This document shows, piece by piece, positions 7,281-12,592 of a DNA stretch of 12,847 nt. Source of the DNA: Peptococcaceae bacterium BRH_c23 (GTDB lineage Bacteria > Bacillota_B > Desulfitobacteriia > Desulfitobacteriales > Desulfitobacteriaceae). The notes beneath the pieces were generated by a model, which saw only the letters and a program-made list of their open reading frames with translations, searched no databases and was not told the DNA's origin. The position numbers and the translations under genes were made by a program. Position 1 is the stretch's first letter. Each line of letters opens with the position of its first letter. The stretch covers positions 1-12,847 of the forward strand of contig LADV01000178.1 of assembly GCA_000961805.1 (NCBI GenBank). Reading direction: 5' to 3'.

Positions 7281-8954
7281 TTACTCCCTAACCACTACCA
7301 GATCTGAGCCAAACATGTCTCTGGCTTTGTTTATCAAAGCTTGCTCCTGCTTTTTCGAGTCTTGACTCGACGGTGTCTCCTTGGTCTGAAACTCGTTTTC
7401 CATAAAATTCTGCAAGGTTAGGGAAGTACCAAATAGGCGCTTAAGAACATCTTCGATGGTCTGGCGATTTTCTGCTTGATTAACTTTGTCTTTATGAAAA
7501 GAACAACCTTCACGAAAGAGGATCGTCAAAGTTTTTCCATCAAGTTGAACTGGTTTTCCTTCCATCAAAAAAGCCTGGGTTGATTTTTTAAGTTTTTTAA
7601 CCTGTTCTAAAACATCATTCCAACGCTCTTGAATTCCCTCAATGGTCAGGCTGAGTTTAGATTCCTCGGCAGTGTTCCCTGAATCCGAGGTTTTTACTTC
7701 TGTATGAGAAATTTTCTGGGCCTGGGGTGGATCCTTCGGAATCACACGACTCGATTTAGAACTGACCAAAGGCTTCCCTTCGGGTATTCCCTCTCGAACA
7801 AAACCACCGCCTTGAAGCTGTTGCTCGATTAGATACAACCGCTTCAGTATCTCCTCCTGCCCATCCATCGTAGAAGGTTGACTATCATGAATGGTCTGGA
7901 CTAATAAAAGTTCAGCAGCTAATCGAGCATTCGAAGCATACTTAAGCTGACCTTCCCCTTGTAGTAATACAGAGATCCAGCGCAACAAGCGGGGAATTCC
8001 GATTGTTGCAGCCTGTTTGACCAAACGATCTTGAATATGTGGCGCTACCATAGGGGTTTTCCCTGTAGACGCTGTCAATAACATTTGGCGGAGATAATCA
8101 AGCAACTCTCGGATAATCTGACGTGGGTCTCGCCCTTGCTGAATGCCATCAGCTAAAAGGTTTAAACTTTTGCCATAATCAGAGAAGAGACATGCTTCCA
8201 CTAACTGAGCGCTATAAGTCTCCCCAACCATACCCAAAACCAGATACACTTCTTCTACACCGATTGGATCATCCTGAAGAAGACATTGGTCTAAAATACT
8301 CAAGGCATCCCGTAGCCCGCCTTCAGACTTCTGGGCAATGACCGCAAGGGCGTCCGGATTGACCTGCCTCTCTATAGACGTACATACTTCAAGCAAACGT
8401 TTTTGGATATTTTCTAAGGAGATCCGATGGAATTCAAAACGCTGTACCCGAGAAAGGATTGTCAAAGGAATTTTTTGAACCTCTGTCGTAGCTAAAATAA
8501 AAATAACCTGTTGGGGAGGCTCTTCCAATGTCTTAAGCAGGGCATTGAACGCCTCAGAAGTTAACATATGTACTTCATCGATAATATAAACTTTATATTT
8601 CCCTTGGGTTGAGCTCAATTTTATATTTTCACGTAAATCACGAATTTCGCCAATGCCCCGATTTGATGCGGCATCGATCTCAAAAACCTCCATTGATGAA
8701 CCATGGTCAATACCCGTACAAGAAGGACAGTGATTACAGGGCTCCACTCCTTGTAATTCTTCGCAATTCAAAGCTTTAGCTAAGATTTTGGCAGCGGTAG
8801 TTTTCCCTGTGCCTCTTGGACCACTAAATAAATAAGCGTGTGCTATCTTCTGTTGTTTAAGCGCATTAATTAATGTTTTAGTAATATGTTCTTGACCTAC
8901 AATGTCTTTAAACACTCTAGGGCGCCATTCACGATAAAGCGCTAAATAAGCCAT
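7281..8954 (-). CDS. dnaX: DNA polymerase III subunit gamma/tau
   Basis: ATPase of the sliding-clamp loader, which also ties polymerases together at the replication fork. The product from ATG 8954 is 557 residues, starting with the canonical MAYLALYREWRP. AAA+ features: Walker A GPRGTGKT at 45-52; a zinc module with C64, C73, C76 and C79; Walker B VYIIDEVHM at 122-130; sensor 1 ATT at about 155-157; and LSRVQRFEF near 167-175, where the third residue of the usual Ser-Arg-Cys motif is Val. The C-terminal third (from about 370) is charged and poorly conserved, as in tau tails. GAGGGTGAT lies just before 8954; an upstream in-frame GTG at 9014 falls inside the SRP RNA terminator and is rejected. 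It is first in the dnaX-ybaB-recR unit, 76 nt after the mature SRP RNA. No clear promoter was seen in the short space, so partial read-through from the SRP RNA is possible. Confidence 0.97.
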   Translation of the reverse strand: MAYLALYREWRPRVFKDIVGQEHITKTLINALKQQKIAHAYLFSGPRGTGKTTAAKILAKALNCEELQGVEPCNHCPSCTGIDHGSSMEVFEIDAASNRGIGEIRDLRENIKLSSTQGKYKVYIIDEVHMLTSEAFNALLKTLEEPPQQVIFILATTEVQKIPLTILSRVQRFEFHRISLENIQKRLLEVCTSIERQVNPDALAVIAQKSEGGLRDALSILDQCLLQDDPIGVEEVYLVLGMVGETYSAQLVEACLFSDYGKSLNLLADGIQQGRDPRQIIRELLDYLRQMLLTASTGKTPMVAPHIQDRLVKQAATIGIPRLLRWISVLLQGEGQLKYASNARLAAELLLVQTIHDSQPSTMDGQEEILKRLYLIEQQLQGGGFVREGIPEGKPLVSSKSSRVIPKDPPQAQKISHTEVKTSDSGNTAEESKLSLTIEGIQERWNDVLEQVKKLKKSTQAFLMEGKPVQLDGKTLTILFREGCSFHKDKVNQAENRQTIEDVLKRLFGTSLTLQNFMENEFQTKETPSSQDSKKQEQALINKARDMFGSDLVVVRE

Positions 8955-8990
8955 ACTATCACCCTCAATAAATAGAGTGGGGAATATGTT

Positions 8991-9018
8991 AAAAAAAGAT
9001 GGTACATTGACCACCTTT
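8991..9018 (-). terminator. Rho-independent terminator of the SRP RNA gene
   Basis: On the minus strand AAAGGTGGT pairs with ACCATCTTT (nine pairs, one of them G-U) around a CAATGT loop and runs straight into a run of seven T. It lies 13 nt past the expected mature SRP RNA 3' end and 37 nt before the dnaX start codon, so the primary SRP transcript would be trimmed back to about 9031. Confidence 0.8.
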
Positions 9019-9030
9019 ATCTTTCATAAA

Positions 9031-9302
9031 TAGCCGTACACCCTAGATCGAACCAGCGCCTCCGAACGTTACCTTGGTCGGCATACTCAATTCAGGCAAC
9101 CTTACGGCACACAAAACGCTCTCCTTAGTGCTGCTTCCGTCAGGATCTGACACGGTTCGGAGTGTTCTGTTGCGTAAGACCCAAATCTCATCGCTGCCCA
9201 CCAAAGACTGCTTCACAGGCGTGGACCTTTCGCGGGAATTCCACCTTGCTAGAGCGGGCTGCAAGTTACAGGGAACCGCTACCTCCCCGTCTAGTACGGC
9301 TA
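9031..9302 (-). ncRNA. ffs: Signal recognition particle RNA, long Bacillus type (scRNA / 6S-like)
   Basis: RNA core of the signal recognition particle, which targets nascent membrane and secreted proteins with Ffh. The ends pair exactly: TAGCCGTAC at the 5' end with GTACGGCTA at the 3' end, giving about 272 nt, close to the 271 nt of B. subtilis scRNA. Near the 5' end the Alu-domain signature GGGGAGGTAGCGGTTCCC is followed by TGTAAC. Domain IV is seen as GTGTCAGATCC, a tetraloop, then GGAAGCAGCACTAAGG. The tetraloop (9139-9142) reads UGAC and not the common GGAA. The gene has its own promoter and terminator and stands between tRNA-Ser and dnaX, as in B. subtilis, where it is called scr. Confidence 0.95.
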
Positions 9303-9307
9303 AATCA

Positions 9308-9336
9308 ATTATAGCAAAATAAAAAGCCGAAGTCGA
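9308..9336 (-). promoter_or_regulatory. Promoter of the SRP RNA
   Basis: On the minus strand TCGACT (9331-9336) is separated by 17 bases from a perfect TATAAT (9308-9313). The predicted start at about 9301-9302 coincides with the 5' base of the paired SRP RNA ends. The -35 lies within the stem of the tRNA-Ser terminator. Confidence 0.7.
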
Positions 9337-9347
9337 ATACTTTGGCT
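9316..9347 (-). terminator. Rho-independent terminator of tRNA-Ser
   Basis: On the minus strand AGCCAAAGT pairs with ACTTCGGCT (one G-U pair) around an ATTCG loop, followed by TTTTTATTTT. It begins 16 nt after the encoded CCA of the tRNA and overlaps the SRP RNA promoter. Confidence 0.75.
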
Positions 9348-9362
9348 GGAATCATCTAAAAA

Positions 9363-9454
9363 TGGCGGAGAGAGAGGGATTTGAACCCTCGACACCGGTT
9401 GCCCAATGTACCCGCTTTCCAGGCGGGCGCCTTCGACCACTCAGCCACCTCTCC
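9363..9454 (-). tRNA. tRNA-Ser (anticodon GGA), CCA encoded
   Basis: A 92-nt class II tRNA. The acceptor GGAGAGG pairs with TCTCTCC (last pair G-U), followed by discriminator G and an encoded CCA. The anticodon stem CCCGC/GCGGG holds the loop CTGGAAA, giving anticodon GGA, which reads UCC and UCU. A long variable arm follows (TACATTGGGCAACCGGTGTC region), as expected for serine. The T arm is GAGGG-TTCAAAT-CCCTC. Confidence 0.96.
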
Positions 9455-9626
9455 GAGTTCGATAAACAATCTACCTATTAATATAAAATTAATGTGTTTT
9501 CTGTGTTTAGTGAACAAGAGAGATTATATCGCAAAGAAACAGGCACGTCAATGGTAAATTAGCTGTTAATATATGTAATCTTATATATTTCTTTGTTTAA
9601 GTTGAATATTTTTGGCTTAAATATCG

Positions 9627-9638
9627 TAGAGTACTCTA
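9627..9638. promoter_or_regulatory. 12-bp perfect palindrome upstream of speD
   Basis: TAGAGTACTCTA lies 48 nt before the speD start codon. The rest of the 232-base gap after tRNA-Ser (9455-9686) is AT-rich with no gene; no convincing -35/-10 pair was found. The palindrome is short and could be chance. Confidence 0.25.
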
Positions 9639-9686
9639 TGTATGCCTTTATTATTTAAATTTTTAAAACTAACCTTGGAGGATGAA

Positions 9687-10463
9687 ATGGAAATTAAACC
9701 ACTAAAAGAATTAAAATTATACGGTTTTAATAACCTAACCAAAACTTTGAGTTTCAATATGTATGATATTTGCTATGCCAAGTCCCCCGAGCACCGTCAA
9801 GCCTATATCGATTACATAGATGAAGAATACAATTCTGATCGTCTCGCTAGAATTCTTTCAGATGTTGCCAGCATTATCGGTGCCAATATCCTCAATATTG
9901 CTAAACAAGATTATAATCCTCAAGGGGCAAGTGTTACGATGCTTGTTTCCGAGGAGCAAGATGTGACAATACCTGCTAATGTCGTGGCCCATTTAGATAA
10001 AAGTCACATCACAGTTCACACCTATCCAGAAAGTCATCCCAATAAAGGGATTAGTACCTTCAGGGCAGACATTGACGTTTCAACCTGTGGGAAGATTTCT
10101 CCACTGGCAGCCCTTAACTATCTTGTGACTAATTTTTATTCAGACATTGCCATCATCGACTATCGCGTCCGAGGTTTTACACGAGATCTTGACGGTAGAA
10201 AATTCTTTATTGATCATAAAATAAATTCCATTCAAAACTATTTGGCTAAGGAAAAAAAGGAACTTTATCAAATGATCGACGTCAACGTCTATCAGGAAAA
10301 CATTTTTCATACAAAGATGATCTTAAAAGACTTTGATCTCGATAGTTATCTATTTGGCACGGCTAAAAAAGAACTTTCACCCAGTGAAAAGAAAAAGATT
10401 AAACAACGCTTAACTAAAGAAATGTCGGAGATATTCCACGGGAGGAATATACCTAGAGCTTAG
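9687..10463 (+). CDS. speD: S-adenosylmethionine decarboxylase proenzyme, E. coli type
   Basis: Cytoplasmic pyruvoyl enzyme that makes decarboxylated SAM, the aminopropyl donor for spermidine. The product of 258 residues follows the E. coli SpeD pattern almost throughout (264 residues there): [55 protein letters not shown] and [14 protein letters not shown]. Self-cleavage is expected between Lys105 and Ser106 in [15 protein letters not shown], Ser106 becoming the pyruvoyl group; Cys134 corresponds to the conserved STCG cysteine. The start is ATG 9687, preceded by GGAGG at a spacing of 5; an ATG at 9642 is in frame but has no ribosome binding site. It is of the proteobacterial class and not the short Bacillus class. 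No spermidine synthase gene is in the window. It is convergent with spoIIR. Confidence 0.97.
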   Translation: MEIKPLKELKLYGFNNLTKTLSFNMYDICYAKSPEHRQAYIDYIDEEYNSDRLARILSDVASIIGANILNIAKQDYNPQGASVTMLVSEEQDVTIPANVVAHLDKSHITVHTYPESHPNKGISTFRADIDVSTCGKISPLAALNYLVTNFYSDIAIIDYRVRGFTRDLDGRKFFIDHKINSIQNYLAKEKKELYQMIDVNVYQENIFHTKMILKDFDLDSYLFGTAKKELSPSEKKKIKQRLTKEMSEIFHGRNIPRA

Positions 10464-10502
10464 GCTTAGCTTAGTCTTAGCCTAGCCTTAGCCCTAGTCT
10501 TA
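10458..10502. repeat. Degenerate CTTAG-type short tandem repeat after speD
   Basis: Starting at the speD stop codon, units such as GCTTAG, CTTAGT, CTTAGC, CCTAGC and CCCTAGT follow each other with a period of 5-6 bases. There is no coding role past the stop. The rest of the spacer to 10602 is pyrimidine-rich on the plus strand. Confidence 0.55.
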
Positions 10503-10566
10503 TACCCTATCCTTACTTATCCATATCCCTAGCTAAGTCCAAGTGTCGTTCTTATATTTAGAGAGT

Positions 10567-10602
10567 TTCCGGCTTTGTAAAAAGGACGGAATATGTGATT
10601 TT
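10567..10602 (+). terminator. Possible terminator of speD
   Basis: TTCCG and CTTT pair with AAAG and CGGAA around a GTAA loop (10567-10591). A run of six T follows seven bases later (10599-10604). The stem is interrupted and the T-run is offset, so the call is moderate. It lies between the convergent speD and spoIIR genes. Confidence 0.4.
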
Positions 10603-11322
10603 TTATATGCGATTGATTAATTCCCAGAAGTAAAAGCGAACTTTTGGCTTAGCCGTAATGAGGTGATTTTTATTCGTCTGTTCTTTCGAATTAACAGAGA
10701 CTTCAATTTTATGGGGAATCCCCGCCTTTCCATCCACTGGAACGGCTGTTGAACTCTTAATATCAATAAAACAGAGCGGTGGGAAAAGCACGCACCACCA
10801 GTTTGATCCCTTTCCTTCACCGATCACGACACGTAACGCTTCATATTGACCTGCCGGGAGTACTAAGGATCCATAGGACTTGGTAGGGAAGGAAAAACGC
10901 CCATACTCTGTACGGACTGAATAATTCTTTCCCCAATCCCTGGCCACAGTACGCCCTATATCCTCCATTTCAGTGCTGAGCTGCTTAAGAATATCCCGTG
11001 ATTCATCTAACGACTGGGAAACGGCTAGCCGAGGCGAAACTTCTTTTAAGATAGCATCTCGAACCGCATGCTTCAGCTCCTGATCCCGTTCGCTGTCAGA
11101 GTTTGCGAGAACATGAAATCGTATCAGTTCGTCCGGTGTTGGAGTGAATGATATTTCATCCATCGACTCGTTCGTTTTATAGGCTTTCACAGCATTAGTA
11201 CTCGCACTAAAACCAGTACTAGTACCTGCATTACTTTCTTTAAGTGGTCCCCAATAAGCCGCGACTCCCCAAATTGTAATCATACTTAAAAGGATGATAT
11301 TAATTGATCTCCATGCTTTCAT
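10603..11322 (-). CDS. spoIIR: Stage II sporulation protein R
   Basis: Signalling protein exported from the forespore. In B. subtilis it activates the protease SpoIIGA, so that pro-sigma-E is processed in the mother cell. The 239 residues show an N-terminal signal/anchor (about 7-24, IIILLSMITIWGVAAYW-like), a Ser/Thr/Asn-rich linker, then the SpoIIR domain: IRFHVLANSDS at 67-77, the helical DQELKHAVRDAIL, YGRFSFPTKSYG at 140-151, LPAGQYEALRVVIGEG at 155-170 and NWWCVLFPPLCF at 174-185. I chose ATG 11322, just before the basic residues of the signal segment; GGAGG is about 14 nt upstream, further than usual. ATG 11355, in frame, has no ribosome binding site. In the model organism the gene is under sigma-F; no clear sigma-F promoter was found here. 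Confidence 0.95.
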   Translation of the reverse strand: MKAWRSINIILLSMITIWGVAAYWGPLKESNAGTSTGFSASTNAVKAYKTNESMDEISFTPTPDELIRFHVLANSDSERDQELKHAVRDAILKEVSPRLAVSQSLDESRDILKQLSTEMEDIGRTVARDWGKNYSVRTEYGRFSFPTKSYGSLVLPAGQYEALRVVIGEGKGSNWWCVLFPPLCFIDIKSSTAVPVDGKAGIPHKIEVSVNSKEQTNKNHLITAKPKVRFYFWELINRI

Positions 11323-11355
11323 AAGTCTGATCCCGCCCTCCTGAACTTCATGCAT

Positions 11356-11530
11356 TAGTGGTCAATTTATTTCTCTAATAGCAGTCTGTCCAAGAATGTG
11401 AAGATTTAAGCAAGGTGCTTCCTTTTTTGATTAATTCATTTTTTTATTTAATTTGTTGATTTATTGATCTTTTAATTATTTATCTAATTGCAACTTCCCT
11501 CGGCTCGTTCCTCTATCCATAAAACTAAAA
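11356..11530. other. AT-rich non-coding gap upstream of spoIIR
   Basis: No gene is visible. The stretch at 11425-11490 is very AT-rich, with runs of T and repeated TTGATTTATTGATC-like words. It should hold the spoIIR promoter, but no sigma-F-type pair was recognised. Confidence 0.4.
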
Positions 11531-11559
11531 GGTCTTCGCGTATACCATCCACGAAGACC
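11521..11559 (-). terminator. Hairpin with minus-strand U-tract
   Basis: GGTCTTCG (11531-11538) pairs with CGAAGACC (11552-11559). On the minus strand TTTTAGTTTT follows at once. No intact minus-strand gene lies upstream of it; it stands just downstream of the degenerate repeat array. It closely resembles the hairpin at 12435-12466. Confidence 0.65.
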
Positions 11560-11599
11560 CTAGATTGATTCTCTCTATATAATAAAATAATTCATATCG

Positions 11600-12061
11600 A
11601 AATCACGTCTTTTAGCTTTAGATAAATATATAAGAGCACGTAATGATCTTCCTAACACCAATATAGATCGCTTATTACCCAACTATGATCTTTCGACCAT
11701 AATCAAGCAGGTCACCACCCATACTCATGATTCGTTCGACCTTACAAGATATCTACTCAGCTACATACAACCTTTCGGCTGTATATAACCGAACTTTCTT
11801 ACACATGCATATATCTACTGACATATGGTTGAGTAAGAAAATCAACACCCAGCAAAATCTTAGCTCGACCCAATATGATAAGTTGGAACCCTAAAACAAT
11901 CGATGAAGACTGCAGTAAAGCTTTTCCCCACCATAGAAGATCTTCCCTCCGACAATATAAAAGCATTTTACTACCTGTATATCATCTTTGGCCGACCCAT
12001 ATACACCCCGTAAAGAGCATATATAAATCTTGGCTCAACCATTACGTACCCTTATGATCAT
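11600..12061 (-). pseudogene. Possible relic of a minus-strand gene for a 14-residue-repeat protein
   Basis: On the minus strand an ATG at 12061 follows AGAGG at a spacing of 8. The reading frame begins MIIRVRNG, hits TGA, and continues AKIYICSLRGVYMGRPKM before TAG TAA. Beyond it, pieces with similar composition appear in changing frames: YIVGGKIFYGGEKLY, IILGRAKILLGVDFL and YGRKIIVG. The recurring G-R-x-K-I pattern once per repeat is what a decayed 42-nt coding repeat would leave. A minus-strand terminator stands just downstream (11521-11559). I do not recognise the protein. The repeats could equally be non-coding. Confidence 0.3.
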
Positions 12062-12069
12062 ATTATTAA
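11646..12069. repeat. Array of about ten degenerate repeats of about 43 bp
   Basis: Plus-strand copies begin near 11646, 11688, 11730, 11769, 11813, 11857, 11899, 11940, 11984 and 12027, 39-44 bases apart. The best-kept part is ATCTT, 3-6 variable bases, then CGACC or CGAC and an ATA-rich tail. Clear examples are ATCTTTCGACCATAATC (11688), ATCTTAGCTCGACCCAATA (11857), ATCTTTGGCCGACCCATATA (11984) and ATCTTGGCTCAACCATTA (12027). A second ACCCATA-like block lies about 21 bases into several copies, so the basic period may be 21-22. Copies 11769, 11813 and 11899 are weak. Alignment was by eye. On the minus strand the units read as Gly-Arg-x-Lys-Ile-type peptides, but all frames are broken. Confidence 0.55.
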
Positions 12070-12073
12070 CCTC

Positions 12074-12107
12074 TTTACTAGATGTTATTCTGGTAATATC
12101 TAGTAAA
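12074..12107. repeat. AT-rich inverted repeat (14-bp stem)
   Basis: TTTACTAGATGTTA and TAATATCTAGTAAA form a 14-bp stem (one G-U pair) around a TTCTGG loop. No U-tract follows on either strand, so this is probably not a simple terminator. It ends directly at the right border of the repeat array. Confidence 0.6.
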
Positions 12108-12265
12108 TCAATTTTCAGTAACAGCTATTGTCGTTTTAAATTATAAAGCCCCGGTTCAAACATTCCCTTTACCATTGGGTTTCATAGGTAGGAAGGATTA
12201 ACCAATCTAGGAATTTATCCGTCTATCATGGTATACTTAACATAGACTATTCTTTTACTCCTTAC
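12108..12265. other. Non-coding stretch right of the repeat array
   Basis: No gene, RNA or clear repeat was recognised on either strand. A few short words recur (for example GGTAGGAAGGATTAACC and CCATTGGG), but nothing can be built on them. Confidence 0.4.
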
Positions 12266-12298
12266 CCTGTTTCTAAACAGGAATATGCTTGCTATAAA
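12266..12298 (+). promoter_or_regulatory. Candidate promoter with a 16-bp palindrome before the lysine-rich ORF
   Basis: CCTGTTTCTAAACAGG (12266-12281) is a perfect inverted repeat with a two-base centre. TATAAA at 12293-12298 can be a -10; the base run 12270-12275 (TTTCTA) lies 17 bases before it as a weak -35, inside the palindrome. This is the layout of a repressor operator over a -35, but the promoter itself is weak by sequence. Confidence 0.4.
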
Positions 12299-12330
12299 AA
12301 AACAGTCTTGTTCGAAAGGAGTGATATACA

Positions 12331-12393
12331 ATGGGAGAAAAAAGCACCAAAAAGGAGACAAAAAAACCTAAGCAAGCCAAAAAGCCGAAATAA
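12331..12393 (+). CDS. 20-residue lysine-rich small protein
   Basis: A short ORF with an excellent ribosome binding site: AAAGGAGTGATATACA directly before ATG 12331. The product starts MGEKSTKKETKK and ends AKKPK; 9 of 20 residues are lysine, and there is no hydrophobic segment. Very short lysine-rich conserved ORFs of this style, often starting MGxKSxK, are annotated as hypothetical in many bacteria; I recall the pattern but cannot name a family. A candidate promoter lies upstream and a strong hairpin downstream (12435-12466), so it looks like a one-gene unit. The function is unknown. Low complexity makes chance coding possible, but the ribosome binding site and spacing argue for a real gene. 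Confidence 0.55.
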   Translation: MGEKSTKKETKKPKQAKKPK

Positions 12394-12434
12394 TTGCTAG
12401 CGACTTTCTCCTCCCACTATTTCCAAAATAGTAA

Positions 12435-12466
12435 AAGGGTCTTCGTGTGTACTCACGGAGACCCTT
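12435..12466. terminator. Strong hairpin downstream of the lysine-rich ORF
   Basis: AAGGGTCTTCGTG pairs with CACGGAGACCCTT (13 pairs, one of them G-U) around a TGTACT loop. The better U-tract is on the minus strand (CCCTTTTACTATTTTGG); on the plus strand only TTAATT follows. It may act in both directions. It is a near copy of the hairpin at 11531-11559. Confidence 0.65.
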
Positions 12467-12592
12467 AATTAGCCTCCGGATCGCTTTGCGCTAAAAGCCA
12501 TTCATTGGTGATAGGTTTATAACCAAGCCTTCACCATCCGAAGCCCGTTTACGTATGCTGTAATTAAAGCTACCAAAAAGGCGGGAATCAAA
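12467..12592. other. Short gap between the hairpin and the DUF3102 remnant
   Basis: No gene was recognised on either strand. It should hold the original promoter of the DUF3102 gene, but none could be identified. Confidence 0.35.

Noticed and set aside
7584..7598. Programmed -1 frameshift site in dnaX to make a short gamma form
   Set aside because: Two A6 runs exist on the coding strand, but their codon phase is AAA-AAA and not the A-AAA-AAG pattern, and no stimulatory structure was evident.
8955..9014. Longer dnaX start at GTG 9014
   Set aside because: The extra 20 residues lie across the SRP RNA terminator and do not match the family, whereas ATG 8954 has a good ribosome binding site.
9074..9322. 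Open frames on both strands across 9043-9322
   Set aside because: The region is the SRP RNA gene, with paired ends, conserved domains, promoter and terminator.
11875..12057. A plus-strand open frame of 60 codons inside the repeat array
   Set aside because: No ribosome binding site, no recognisable protein, and it covers the repeats; it is likely chance.
11646..12069. CRISPR array
   Set aside because: Repeats are far too divergent, the period of about 43 bp is short for repeat plus spacer, and no cas gene is present.
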